From: Loxodes magnus
Taxonomy: Eukaryota; Ciliophora; Karyorelictea; Loxodida; Loxodidae
Assembly (NCBI GenBank): GCA_946699065.1
Contig: CAMPDV010000232.1
Location: 62,001-126,000, forward strand
Length of the DNA stretch: 64,000 nt
Direction of reading: 5' to 3'
The notes under the pieces were generated by a model. That model was not told where the DNA came from and made no database searches. It saw nothing but the letters and a program-made list of their open reading frames with translations. A program made the position numbers and the translations under genes. Of the stretch, positions 1 to 13,934 are shown piece after piece; position 1 is the first letter of the stretch; each line of letters starts with the position of its first letter.

Positions 1-55
1 ATGGGTTCTATAAAAGAATTAATATCTAAGATTAAAAAAATAAATTGCTAAATAA
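1..55. other. Left flank of the tandem array
   Basis: These bases do not match the sequence that precedes each later unit. Alignment with the ends of units 1-3 starts only at about position 50-56. The window therefore appears to contain the true left edge of the array. Confidence 0.6.
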
Positions 56-2803
56 TTTAAATAATAATAGAATCTTAATATACCTGAAAGTATAATAACC
101 CTTTTTAATAGCTTTATAAAATAATCTACTCATAAAAAATTTAAAATCAATGGCATAGAATTAATAAGGAGATAAGGAATTAGCATGAGATAAAGAGAAA
201 TAAAATGAAATAAGTTAATATAATGAAATATAAATGTGAAGAGTTTTTAAGAAGTTATTATTTATATTTTCGTTCCTTAAGTTTTATAATTTAATGGTTT
301 TAATAGAAGAATGTAATAAATTAAGAGATTATATAATTTAAATTTTTCTTAGTTGTTTTAGGATTTTTTTATGCAAAGGATTAATAAAATGCTATATATC
401 TCCTGTTTCTTATAAAAGTCATAAATGTATATTTATAGAATCTTTAAATAACTCAGATTTATTTACCAAAATTTAATTTTTGTTGCGCCTTTGAATGAAT
501 CTTAGAAAAAGATTTCTTAATAAAAGTTTTAGTAAATTTAATTAGAAAATAAAGAAAGGATATAAAGCTTATTAAGATAAATAATTTAATTAAATAAATT
601 AAAATGCTAAATCTAAATTTTATTATTTAATTACCAGAAAATACTTAGATAGTCATCTATATTCACTTACTTCAATCTTTTTATTATTTATAGGATAACT
701 TTTATTAAAGCATAAAGATACATTATATAAGATTCTCTCACTTTATAGTTTTTATATTGATGAGCTTAGTAACTATTGATGATTTCTAATGTTGAAGTAA
801 TTAATAATTATACATGTTTTGGTTATAGAAAAGTATCTTATCTTACTAAATTTATTATTAAAAGGTTTATCTTTCTAAAAAGGAATTATAAGTTTGTTTT
901 ATTAAATATAGACATTTAACTATCTCATTATTATCCTTTGATGTTTCTAATAAACTAATTCTTAAAAGGTTGTTTACACTTAAGATTTGAAAGTCTAAGA
1001 TAAATAAAAATTAACTTTAAGTTTATAAATATAAAGGCACTTCCTCATGACTTTAAAGTATGACTAAATAGCATGTTAAAGGTATTTATTATAGATTTAG
1101 AGAAGATTAAGATCTAATCAAGTTAGAAATAATTTAGCTTTTAAGACTAACTTTCAGTTATATTTTATTATCTCTTTCAATTTTTATAAAAGCTTGTTTT
1201 AAATCTTCCTTATTTAAACTTTTAAATTATGTGTATTAAGATGTGTCAGTTGAAATGGAAATCAATTTCAGAAATAAAAAATAAATATTTTAGTTAACCA
1301 TTAAAAGAAATTATATTCTCTTTATCTTAAAAATTAATATCATTGTTCAATTTTACCAAGAATAAGTTGATTTATAGTTAAAAAAAATAATTTTATTTAT
1401 TTATTTAAGTGTATTTTTTAGAACATAATAGTCAAATTGTTTAGTTTCTTACAAAAAAGATTATGCATCCTTATGTTTGTTGAAATGTTTAGACTTCTCA
1501 ATGGATTTGATAAAGGTCTTAGATATCTATTAAATACTACTAAGAATAAAAATAAAGATTTGACTACTTATATCATAACTATTTGAGTAAATAAGATTTA
1601 AGAGGTTCATAAATTTATTTTATCGTGAATTAAAAAATAGTTGTTAAATATATCTTTACCTCCTTCTATTCTAATAAAAGACTTTAAATTTATAATTATA
1701 AACTATTTTTAATTTTTCTCTCTTTAATTTTAAATTTTAATAAGAGATATTTTAATCTCTACTTCTTATTAATCAGAATTACAATTGTTTAAAGAATGAT
1801 ATTATACGTCTAAGTTTTAAAAGTTATAATCTTGTTATATTTTATTAACTTAATTTTAAATTATTTTACCTTTCTTTCATGCTAGTTGTTTATTCGTCTT
1901 ACATACAATTAGTTTTAGATATTAGTTTTATTGTTATAATTTTCATTGTTCAGTTGCTGTGTCTAGATAGTAGTCCCTATATAGTTAAATAGCTTCGAAT
2001 GTAGAGATAATTATCTATTTCTTATATTGTTTATAGTTCATATATGATATACTAAAGCTTTTTATAAGATTCATTCCACTTTAGAGCCATTTCCTATATT
2101 TATCCTTTTTACATTTATTATAATGAAAGGTTAGTTATGTTTATAGCTATTGATACAACTATCACAACTACGTTAATTTACTATTTTACTAAGAGATAGC
2201 ACTTCAGATATCTCTTTATCTAAATTAAATATCTGATTACTAATTAATGAGTAAGTCCTTTATAGTAGCTTTAATGTCTTAAGTTATATTATAGGCTATT
2301 ATTAGATAAGCTTAATTAAATGCATGATTTATAATTATTTATTAGTTTCTATATAAGAGTTAGCATTATATCTAAATATAAGCTATCTAATATAAATATT
2401 AGATGCTTAAGATAAAAGCATCTTTACCAAGTTCCCTTTATAGTAATGATGCTCCTTATATTCAGCGCTTTATTGTTCTAGTCTCTCACACTATAGCTGT
2501 ATTTATCTCTCTGTATATTTAGTCTATATTATACTAATTCTGTTTAAGCTTTGTATAAAGCTATTGATTCTAAGATAATTTTTCTCTGTTTGTAATTTAT
2601 TTAAATAAGTTAAATAAATCTAAATGAAATAAGGCTAAGCTAAGGTAATATTATACGTATAGCTGTAATGATGAAGCATGTCTATCTATATAGTTTTTAT
2701 TGCTTTAGTTTAAGGATCTATTGTAGATTAGTGAGAAGCTATTTAGAGTTATTGAATTAGCTGTTTTAATTAGTCTAAAGTAAATTTTTTATAATCTAAT
2801 AAT
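56..2803. other. Gene-poor 5' part of unit 1 (same at 4682-7429 and 9309-12056)
   Basis: About 2.7 kb of very AT-rich DNA with no protein family I can recognise on either strand. The last 700-900 bp resembles, with many changes, the DNA before the PARP-like gene at 45730 (about 45.0-45.2 kb against 2.1-2.3 kb). That shared part may hold promoter or regulatory sequence, or simply be inherited with the duplication. Frames stay open here only because TAA and TAG are sense codons, so openness is not evidence of coding. Confidence 0.5.
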
Positions 2804-4282
2804 ATGGAAGCGTTAAAAATATCCTCTGAAGAAGAAAGTGAAGATGAAGCTTTAGAGATTCAGCCGCCTTCTTAGATATGCTATTAAGATCCTTAGTAGT
2901 TTATAGGGGAATAAAAAGTACCTTAATCTCCTTAAGTTAAAAATGAAGAAGAAGCTCCAGCTTCATCATTCCAGCTATAAACTTTTATAAATTTGGCTGT
3001 CTAAGAACAAAAACCATTTAGAGTGATACCAGTACAAGATGTATAAGATATAAAATAGTTCTAAGATATTTTCTTCCCTTAATAAAATGTAGAAGTAGAA
3101 GAGCTAAAATCTGAAATGCTTAATTCTGAAGAACAAATAAAAAACTAAAATACTAGAACTTATTAATCTTCATGAATGATGAAGCAAAGATTTTAAGAAT
3201 TAAAACAATTGCAAATACTCGTAAAACCTTCAAGTCAAGCTATATCAAAAGACATATCAGTCAACAATATTGAAGTTTTGTTTTGTGTTATGCAAGATTA
3301 TTTGAGGAAGAATAACATTAAATTTTATAAATCTAAGCAAGAAACTTAAGACTCTATTTATACCTTATAGGCAGCTTTAGCTAATGGAAGCTAAGATACT
3401 TAAGTTTATGAAACTAGTCTCTAAGAAACTTCTGATCTTAGTTATAACTAAATGATTTAAAACAAGAGTTAACAATAAGTTTTTATAAATGATTTCACTG
3501 ATGCGCTAGCAGCTGATTTAAATATACCAAAAGAAAGAATATAAATATTAGGATTAGAAGAAGGATCCATTAAAGTAATTTGGAAAGTTATAGATCCAAG
3601 TGGAACTTAAATTGAAGATACAAATCTAGCAAATTTAACTAAAAAATATCCTAAAAGTAAACCTTAACTTAAGCTTAAGAGTTTGTTTGAGTAAGTCCAG
3701 CTTTCAGCCGATAATTTCGATCCTAATTTTAATATTCATTGAGATCCAGATGATAATTCTATATTAGAAAGAGGACCTTGAGGAAATACTTTAAAGTATT
3801 TTGTTCCTAAGGGATGAAAAGGTTACGCTTTAAAGGTCCTTAGAAAATATGAATAAAGCGACGATTGATTAGGATGTGATAATAATGACGATGAGTGATA
3901 TGTGCTATATCATGGAATTAATTAAGATTCTGTAAATCCTATAATGAAAAGCCGTTTATAAGGAGGTTTAAAAATTGGGTAGGCTAATATTTATGCAGAT
4001 TTTACTTGTTTAAGAACAAAAAATCAAAAAATAGGAGAAGGTGTTTATTTTAGTAATCATATTGAAGTGTGCGAATAAATATACTCACCTGAAATTAAAA
4101 TTGGAAGTAAAAAGTTTAAAATAGTTTTCCAATGTCGAGTAAATCCAAAAACTTTAAAATAAGTAAAAAAGCAATCTGATATTTTAAAAATGAGAGGAAA
4201 TCCAGATTGAGATAATGATTTTTTTGTCGTAAATGAATCTAAAGACATAAGACCTTATAGAATTCTATTAAAAGAAGTTTGA
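2804..4282 (+). CDS. PARP-like ADP-ribosyltransferase, array copy 1
   Basis: A predicted 492-residue protein that should transfer ADP-ribose from NAD+ to a target. Read with TAA/TAG as Gln and TGA as Trp, it starts with a short acidic stretch (about residues 5-18) and a Gln/Pro-rich N-terminus to about 110. A middle domain carries FINDFTDALAADLNIP at about 240-255. The C-terminal transferase-like domain covers about 330-491. There YHG gives His370 and GVYFS gives Tyr415 of the PARP H-Y-x triad, and DIRPYRILLK closes the fold. The residue where classic PARPs have Glu looks like Phe, which suggests mono-ADP-ribosylation or loss of activity. Most Trp codons are TGA. The stop is taken as the TGA at 4280, shared by the intact paralogues, after which they diverge. 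Whether that TGA is stop or Trp is not proven. Confidence 0.85.
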
Positions 4283-4681
4283 TCTGCAAAAAGAAAAACA
4301 ACAGAGACTAATTAAAAATAAAATTTATATTTAAAATAAAACATAACTAATTTAATTATTCTTGAGATTGCTTTAAATTAAATCATTAATAGCATATTTC
4401 TTTATTTTATAAAAATTTACATTTATTAAATAATCATTTTTATTGAAAATAAAAATAGGTAATTTATGAGTAATGCATATCACAATAATTTTATATAAGC
4501 TGATTTAATAATGTTCTATCTAATGATAAAATGAGTGCTTTCTTAAGGAATGTAGAAAAAATTAATAAAAAGTAGCGTCTATCTATTTATTGATTTTAAT
4601 TTATTCATGCTTTTTAATATAATATAAAGCTTTTTCATACATCTTATTTCTTTAAATGATATAATGTACTTCATTAATAAA
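4283..4681. other. 3' flank of unit 1
   Basis: AT-rich 3' flank with no recognisable gene, repeated after copies 2 and 3. It is also alignable, with many differences, to about 27.70-28.01 kb (inverted) after the inverted gene copy. It presumably holds the 3' UTR and polyadenylation signals, but I see no distinctive site. Confidence 0.5.
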
Positions 4682-7429
4682 TTTAAATAATAATAGAATC
4701 TTAATATACCTGAAAGTATAATAACCCTTTTTAATAGCTTTATAAAATAATCTACTCATAAAAAATTTAAAATCAATGGCATAGAATTAATAAGGAGATA
4801 AGGAATTAGCATGAGATAAAGAGAAATAAAATGAAATAAGTTAATATAATGAAATATAAATGTGAAGAGTTTTTAAGAAGTTATTATTTATATTTTTATT
4901 CCTTAAGTTTTATAATTTAATGGTTTTAATAGAAGAATGTAATAAATTAAGAGATTATATAATTTAAATTTTTCTTAGTTGTTTTAGGATTTTTTTATGC
5001 AAAGGATTAATAAAATGCTATATATCTCCTGTTTCTTATAAAAGTCATAAATGTATATTTATAGAATCTTTAAATAACTCAGATTTATTTACCAAACTTT
5101 AATTTTTGTTGCGCCTTTGAATGAATCTTAGAAAAAGATTTCTTAATAAAAGTTTTAGTAAATTTAATTAGAAAATAAAGAAAGGATATAAAGCTTATTA
5201 AGATAAATAATTTAATTAAATAAATTAAAATGCTAAATCTAAATTTTATTATTTAATTACCAGAAAATACTTAGATAGTCATCTATATTCACTTACTTCA
5301 ATCTTTTTATTATTTATAGGATAACTTTTATTAAAGCATAAAGATACATTATATAAGATTCTCTCACTTTATAGTTTTTATATTGATGAGCTTAGTAACT
5401 ATTGATGATTTCTAATGTTGAAGTAATTAATAATTATACATGTTTTGGTTATAGAAAAGTATCTTATCTTACTAAATTTATTATTAAAAGGTTTATCTTT
5501 CTAAAAAGGAATTATAAGTTTGTTTTATTAAATATAGACATTTAACTATCTCATTATTATCCTTTGATGTTTCTAATAAACTAATTCTTAAAAGGTTGTT
5601 TACACTTAAGATTTGAAAGTCTAAGATAAATAAAAATTAACTTTAAGTTTATAAATATAAAGGCACTTCCTCATGACTTTAAAGTATGACTAAATAGCAT
5701 GTTAAAGGTATTTATTATAGATTTAGAGAAGATTAAGATCTAATCAAGTTAGAAATAATTTAGCTTTTAAGACTAACTTTCAGTTATATTTTATTATCTC
5801 TTTCAATTTTTATAAAAGCTTGTTTTAAATCTTCCTTATTTAAACTTTTAAATTATGTGTATTAAGATGTGTCAGTTGAAATGGAAATCAATTTCAGAAA
5901 TAAAAAATAAATATTTTAGTTAACCATTAAAAGAAATTATATTCTCTTTATCTTAAAAATTAATATCATTGTTCAATTTTACCAAGAATAAGTTGATTTA
6001 TAGTTAAAAAAAATAATTTTATTTATTTATTTAAGTGTATTTTTTAGAACATAATAGTCAAATTGTTTAGTTTCTTACAAAAAAGATTATGCATCCTTAT
6101 GTTTGTTGAAATGTTTAGACTTCTCAATGGATTTGATAAAGGTCTTAGATATCTATTAAATACTACTAAGAATAAAAATAAAGATTTGACTACTTATATC
6201 ATAACTATTTGAGTAAATAAGATTTAAGAGGTTCATAAATTTATTTTATCGTGAATTAAAAAATAGTTGTTAAATATATCTTTACCTCCTTCTATTCTAA
6301 TAAAAGACTTTAAATTTATAATTATAAACTATTTTTAATTTTTCTCTCTTTAATTTTAAATTTTAATAAGAGATATTTTAATCTCTACTTCTTATTAATC
6401 AGAATTACAATTGTTTAAAGAATGATATTATACGTCTAAGTTTTAAAAGTTATAATCTTGTTATATTTTATTAACTTAATTTTAAATTATTTTACCTTTC
6501 TTTCATGCTAGTTGTTTATTCGTCTTACATACAATTAGTTTTAGATATTAGTTTTATTGTTATAATTTTCATTGTTCAGTTGCTGTGTCTAGATAGTAGT
6601 CCCTATATAGTTAAATAGCTTCGAATGTAGAGATAATTATCTATTTCTTATATTGTTTATAGTTCATATATGATATACTAAAGCTTTTTATAAGATTCAT
6701 TCCACTTTAGAGCCATTTCCTATATTTATCCTTTTTACATTTATTATAATGAAAGGTTAGTTATGTTTATAGCTATTGATACAACTATCACAACTACGTT
6801 AATTTACTATTTTACTAAGAGATAGCACTTCAGATATCTCTTTATCTAAATTAAATATCTGATTACTAATTAATGAGTAAGTCCTTTATAGTAGCTTTAA
6901 TGTCTTAAGTTATATTATAGGCTATTATTAGATAAGCTTAATTAAATGCATGATTTATAATTATTTATTAGTTTCTATATAAGAGTTAGCATTATATCTA
7001 AATATAAGCTATCTAATATAAATATTAGATGCTTAAGATAAAAGCATCTTTACCAAGTTCCCTTTATAGTAATGATGCTCCTTATATTCAGCGCTTTATT
7101 GTTCTAGTCTCTCACACTATAGCTGTATTTATCTCTCTGTATATTTAGTCTATATTATACTAATTCTGTTTAAGCTTTGTATAAAGCTATTGATTCTAAG
7201 ATAATTTTTCTCTGTTTGTAATTTATTTAAATAAGTTAAATAAATCTAAATGAAATAAGGCTAAGCTAAGGTAATATTATACGTATAGCTGTAATGATGA
7301 AGCATGTCTATCTATATAGTTTTTATTGCTTTAGTTTAAGGATCTATTGTAGATTAGTGAGAAGCTATTTAGAGTTATTGAATTAGCTGTTTTAATTAGT
7401 CTAAAGTAAATTTTTTATAATCTAATAAT

Positions 7430-8908
7430 ATGGAAGCGTTAAAAATATCCTCTGAAGAAGAAAGTGAAGATGAAGCTTTAGAGATTCAGCCGCCTTCTTA
7501 GATATGCTATTAAGATCCTTAGTAGTTTATAGGGGAATAAAAAGTACCTTAATCTCCTTAAGTTAAAAATGAAGAAGAAGCTCCAGCTTCATCATTCCAG
7601 CTATAAACTTTTATAAATTTGGCTGTCTAAGAACAAAAACCATTTAGAGTGATACCAGTACAAGATGTATAAGATATAAAATAGTTCTAAGATATTTTCT
7701 TCCCTTAATAAAATGTAGAAGTAGAAGAGCTAAAATCTGAAATGCTTAATTCTGAAGAACAAATAAAAAACTAAAATACTAGAACTTATTAATCTTCATG
7801 AATGATGAAGCAAAGATTTTAAGAATTAAAACAATTGCAAATACTCGTAAAACCTTCAAGTCAAGCTATATCAAAAGACATATCAGTCAACAATATTGAA
7901 GTTTTGTTTTGTGTTATGCAAGATTATTTGAGGAAGAATAACATTAAATTTTATAAATCTAAGCAAGAAACTTAAGACTCTATTTATACCTTATAGGCAG
8001 CTTTAGCTAATGGAAGCTAAGATACTTAAGTTTATGAAACTAGTCTCTAAGAAACTTCTGATCTTAGTTATAACTAAATGATTTAAAACAAGAGTTAACA
8101 ATAAGTTTTTATAAATGATTTCACTGATGCGCTAGCAGCTGATTTAAATATACCAAAAGAAAGAATATAAATATTAGGATTAGAAGAAGGATCCATTAAA
8201 GTAATTTGGAAAGTTATAGATCCAAGTGGAACTTAAATTGAAGATACAAATCTAGCAAATTTAACTAAAAAATATCCTAAAAGTAAACCTTAACTTAAGC
8301 TTAAGAGTTTGTTTGAGTAAGTCCAGCTTTCAGCCGATAATTTCGATCCTAATTTTAATATTCATTGAGATCCAGATGATAATTCTATATTAGAAAGAGG
8401 ACCTTGAGGAAATACTTTAAAGTATTTTGTTCCTAAGGGATGAAAAGGTTACGCTTTAAAGGTCCTTAGAAAATATGAATAAAGCGACGATTGATTAGGA
8501 TGTGATAATAATGACGATGAGTGATATGTGCTATATCATGGAATTAATTAAGATTCTGTAAATCCTATAATGAAAAGCCGTTTATAAGGAGGTTTAAAAA
8601 TTGGGTAGGCTAATATTTATGCAGATTTTACTTGTTTAAGAACAAAAAATCAAAAAATAGGAGAAGGTGTTTATTTTAGTAATCATATTGAAGTGTGCGA
8701 ATAAATATACTCACCTGAAATTAAAATTGGAAGTAAAAAGTTTAAAATAGTTTTCCAATGTCGAGTAAATCCAAAAACTTTAAAATAAGTAAAAAAGCAA
8801 TCTGATATTTTAAAAATGAGAGGAAATCCAGATTGAGATAATGATTTTTTTGTCGTAAATGAATCTAAAGACATAAGACCTTATAGAATTCTATTAAAAG
8901 AAGTTTGA
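7430..8908 (+). CDS. PARP-like ADP-ribosyltransferase, array copy 2
   Basis: The same 492-residue protein as copy 1, with no coding difference that I noticed, in the second unit. Its start codon lies exactly 4626 bases after that of copy 1, and the frame is conserved to the shared terminal TGA. The near absence of differences over the whole unit points to a very recent duplication, ongoing sequence homogenisation, or an assembly effect. Confidence 0.85.
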
Positions 8909-11900
8909 TCTGCAAAAAGAAAAACAACAGAGACTAATTAAAAATAAAATTTATATTTAAAATAAAACATAACTAATTTAATTATTCTTGAGATTGCTTT
9001 AAATTAAATCATTAATAGCATATTTCTTTATTTTATAAAAATTTACATTTATTAAATAATCATTTTTATTGAAAATAAAAATAGGTAATTTATGAGTAAT
9101 GCATATCACAATAATTTTATATAAGCTGATTTAATAATGTTCTATCTAATGATAAAATGAGTGCTTTCTTAAGGAATGTAGAAAAAATTAATAAAAAGTA
9201 GCGTCTATCTATTTATTGATTTTAATTTATTCATGCTTTTGTAATATAATATAAAGCTTTTTCATACATCTTATTTCTTTAAATGATATAATGTACTTCA
9301 TTAATAAATTTAAATAATAATAGAATCTTAATATACCTGAAAGTATAATAACCCTTTTTAATAGCTTTATAAAATAATCTACTCATAAAAAATTTAAAAT
9401 CAATGGCATAGAATTAATAAGGAGATAAGGAATTAGCATGAGATAAAGAGAAATAAAATGAAATAAGTTAATATAATGAAATATAAATGTGAAGAGTTTT
9501 TAAGAAGTTATTATTTATATTTTTATTCCTTAAGTTTTATAATTTAATGGTTTTAATAGAAGAATGTAATAAATTAAGAGATTATATAATTTAAATTTTT
9601 CTTAGTTGTTTTAGGATTTTTTTATGCAAAGGATTAATAAAATGCTATATATCTCCTGTTTCTTATAAAAGTCATAAATGTATATTTATAGAATCTTTAA
9701 ATAACTCAGATTTATTTACCAAACTTTAATTTTTGTTGCGCCTTTGAATGAATCTTAGAAAAAGATTTCTTAATAAAAGTTTTAGTAAATTTAATTAGAA
9801 AATAAAGAAAGGATATAAAGCTTATTAAGATAAATAATTTAATTAAATAAATTAAAATGCTAAATCTAAATTTTATTATTTAATTACCAGAAAATACTTA
9901 GATAGTCATCTATATTCACTTACTTCAATCTTTTTATTATTTATAGGATAACTTTTATTAAAGCATAAAGATACATTATATAAGATTCTCTCACTTTATA
10001 GTTTTTATATTGATGAGCTTAGTAACTATTGATGATTTCTAATGTTGAAGTAATTAATAATTATACATGTTTTGGTTATAGAAAAGTATCTTATCTTACT
10101 AAATTTATTATTAAAAGGTTTATCTTTCTAAAAAGGAATTATAAGTTTGTTTTATTAAATATAGACATTTAACTATCTCATTATTATCCTTTGATGTTTC
10201 TAATAAACTAATTCTTAAAAGGTTGTTTACACTTAAGATTTGAAAGTCTAAGATAAATAAAAATTAACTTTAAGTTTATAAATATAAAGGCACTTCCTCA
10301 TGACTTTAAAGTATGACTAAATAGCATGTTAAAGGTATTTATTATAGATTTAGAGAAGATTAAGATATAATCAAGTTAGAAATAATTTAGCTTTTAAGAC
10401 TAACTTTCAGTTATATTTTATTATCTCTTTCAATTTTTATAAAAGCTTGTTTTAAATCTTCCTTATTTAAACTTTTAAATTATGTGTATTAAGATGTGTC
10501 AGTTGAAATGGAAATCAATTTCAGAAATAAAAAATAAATATTTTAGTTAACCATTAAAAGAAATTATATTCTCTTTATCTTAAAAATTAATATCATTGTT
10601 CAATTTTACCAAGAATAAGTTGATTTATAGTTAAAAAAAATAATTTTATTTATTTATTTAAGTGTATTTTTTAGAACATAATAGTCAAATTGTTTAGTTT
10701 CTTACAAAAAAGATTATGCATCCTTATGTTTGTTGAAATGTTTAGACTTCTCAATGGATTTGATAAAGGTCTTAGATATCTATTAAATACTACTAAGAAT
10801 AAAAATAAAGATTTGACTACTTATATCATAACTATTTGAGTAAATAAGATTTAAGAGGTTCATAAATTTATTTTATCGTGAATTAAAAAATAGTTGTTAA
10901 ATATATCTTTACCTCCTTCTATTCTAATAAAAGACTTTAAATTTATAATTATAAACTATTTTTAATTTTTCTCTCTTTAATTTTAAATTTTAATAAGAGA
11001 TATTTTAATCTCTACTTCTTATTAATCAGAATTACAATTGTTTAAAGAATGATATTATACGTCTAAGTTTTAAAAGTTATAATCTTGTTATATTTTATTA
11101 ACTTAATTTTAAATTATTTTACCTTTCTTTCATGCTAGTTGTTTATTCGTCTTACATACAATTAGTTTTAGATATTAGTTTTATTGTTATAATTTTCATT
11201 GTTCAGTTGCTGTGTCTAGATAGTAGTCCCTATATAGTTAAATAGCTTCGAATGTAGAGATAATTATCTATTTCTTATATTGTTTATAGTTCATATATGA
11301 TATACTAAAGCTTTTTATAAGATTCATTCCACTTTAGAGCCATTTCCTATATTTATCCTTTTTACATTTATTATAATGAAAGGTTAGTTATGTTTATAGC
11401 TATTGATACAACTATCACAACTACGTTAATTTACTATTTTACTAAGAGATAGCACTTCAGATATCTCTTTATCTAAATTAAATATCTGATTACTAATTAA
11501 TGAGTAAGTCCTTTATAGTAGCTTTAATGTCTTAAGTTATATTATAGGCTATTATTAGATAAGCTTAATTAAATGCATGATTTATAATTATTTATTAGTT
11601 TCTATATAAGAGTTAGCATTATATCTAAATATAAGCTATCTAATATAAATATTAGATGCTTAAGATAAAAGCATCTTTACCAAGTTCCCTTTATAGTAAT
11701 GATGCTCCTTATATTCAGCGCTTTATTGTTCTAGTCTCTCACACTATAGCTGTATTTATCTCTCTGTATATTTAGTCTATATTATACTAATTCTGTTTAA
11801 GCTTTGTATAAAGCTATTGATTCTAAGATAATTTTTCTCTGTTTGTAATTTATTTAAATAAGTTAAATAAATCTAAATGAAATAAGGCTAAGCTAAGGTA

Positions 11901-12056
11901 ATATTATACGTATAGCTGTAATGATGAAGCATGTCTATCTATATAGTTTTTATTGCTTTAGTTTAAGGATCTATTGTAGATTAGTGAGAAGCTATTTAGA
12001 GTTATTGAATTAGCTGTTTTAATTAGTCTAAAGTAAATTTTTTATAATCTAATAAT

Positions 12057-13535
12057 ATGGAAGCGTTAAAAATATCCTCTGAAGAAGAAAGTGAAGATGA
12101 AGCTTTAGAGATTCAGCCGCCTTCTTAGATATGCTATTAAGATCCTTAGTAGTTTATAGGGGAATAAAAAGTACCTTAATCTCCTTAAGTTAAAAATGAA
12201 GAAGAAGCTCCAGCTTCATCATTCCAGCTATAAACTTTTATAAATTTGGCTGTCTAAGTACAAAAACCATTTAGAGTGATACCAGTACAAGATGTATAAG
12301 ATATAAAATAGTTCTAAGATATTTTCTTCCCTTAATAAAATGTAGAAGTAGAAGAGCTAAAATCTGAAATGCTTAATTCTGAAGAACAAATAAAAAACTA
12401 AAATACTAGAACTTATTAATCTTCATGAATGATGAAGCAAAGATTTTAAGAATTAAAACAATTGCAAATACTCGTAAAACCTTCAAGTCAAGCTATATCA
12501 AAAGACATATCAGTCAACAATATTGAAGTTTTGTTTTGTGTTATGTAAGATTATTTGAGGAAGAATAACATTAAATTTTATAAATCTAAGCAAGAAACTT
12601 AAGACTCTATTTATACCTTATAGGCAGCTTTAGCTAATGGAAGCTAAGATACTTAAGTTTATGAAACTAGTCTCTAAGAAACTTCTGATCTTAGTTATAA
12701 CTAAATGATTTAAAACAAGAGTTAACAATAAGTTTTTATAAATGATTTCACTGATGCGCTAGCAGCTGATTTAAATATACCAAAAGAAAGAATATAAATA
12801 TTAGGATTAGAAGAAGGATCCATTAAAGTAATTTGGAAAGTTATAGATCCAAGTGGAACTTAAATTGAAGATACAAATCTAGCAAATTTAACTAAAAAAT
12901 ATCCTAAAAGTAAACCTTAACTTAAGCTTAAGAGTTTGTTTGAGTAAGCCCAGCTTTCAGCCGATGATTTCGATCCTAATTTTAATATTCATTGAGATCC
13001 AGATGATAATTCTATATTAGAAAGAGGACCTTGATGAAATACTTTAAAGTATTTTGTTCCTAAGGGATGAAAAGGTTACGCTTTAAAGGTCCTTGGAAAA
13101 TATGAATAAAGCGACGATTGATTAGGATGTGATAATAATGACGATGAGTGATATGTGCTATATCATGGAACTAATTAAGATTCTTTAAATCCTATAATGA
13201 AAAGCCGTTTATAAGGAGGTTTAAAAATTGGGTAGGCTAATATTTATGCAGATTTTACTTGTTTAAGAACAAAAAATCAAAAAATAGGAGAAGGTGTTTA
13301 TTTTAGTAATCATATTGAAGTGTGCGAATAAATATACTCACCTGAAATTAAAATTGGAAGTAAAAAGTTTAAAATAGTTTTCCAATGTCGAGTAAATCCA
13401 AAAACTTTAAAATAAGTAAAAAAGCAATCTGATATTTTAAAAATGAGAGGAAATCCAGATTGAGATAATGATTTTTTTGTCGTAAATGAATCTAAAGACA
13501 TAAGACCTTATAGAATTCTATTAAAAGAAGTTTGA
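12057..13535 (+). CDS. PARP-like ADP-ribosyltransferase, array copy 3 (diverged)
   Basis: A 492-codon homologue of copies 1 and 2 with several substitutions but no indel. The change CAA to TAA at 12546 is silent only if TAA means Gln. Amino-acid changes include Glu to Val near residue 70, Val to Ala, Asn to Asp and Arg to Gly before the transferase domain, and Ile to Thr after the YHG motif, giving YHGT as in other PARPs. One change, GGA to TGA at 13035, creates two adjacent TGA codons (Trp-Trp, or a stop if TGA terminates here). The His and Tyr of the triad are kept, so the protein is probably still functional. Confidence 0.8.
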
Positions 13536-13934
13536 TCTGCAAAAAGAAAAACAACAGAGACTAATTAAAAATAAAATTTATATTTAAAATAAAACATAAC
13601 TAATTTAATTATTCTTGAGATTGCTTTAAATTAAATCATTAATAGCATATTTCTTTATTTTATAAAAATTTACATTTATTAAATAATCATTTTTATTGAA
13701 AATAAAAATAGGTAATTTATGAGTAATGCATATCACAATAATTTTATATAAGCTGATTTAATAATGTTCTATCTAATGATAAAATGAGTGCTTTCTTAAG
13801 GAATGTAGAAAAAATTAATAAAAAGTAGCGTCTATCTATTTATTGATTTTAATTTATTCATGCTTTTTAATATAATATAAAGCTTTTTCATACATCTTAT
13901 TTCTTTAAATGATATAATGTACTTCATTAATAAA

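Noticed and set aside
4057-4248. 63-codon minus-strand ORF repeated at 8683-8874 and 13310-13501
   Set aside because: It lies antisense to the conserved end of the PARP-like domain. It repeats only because the unit repeats, and it has no motif of its own.
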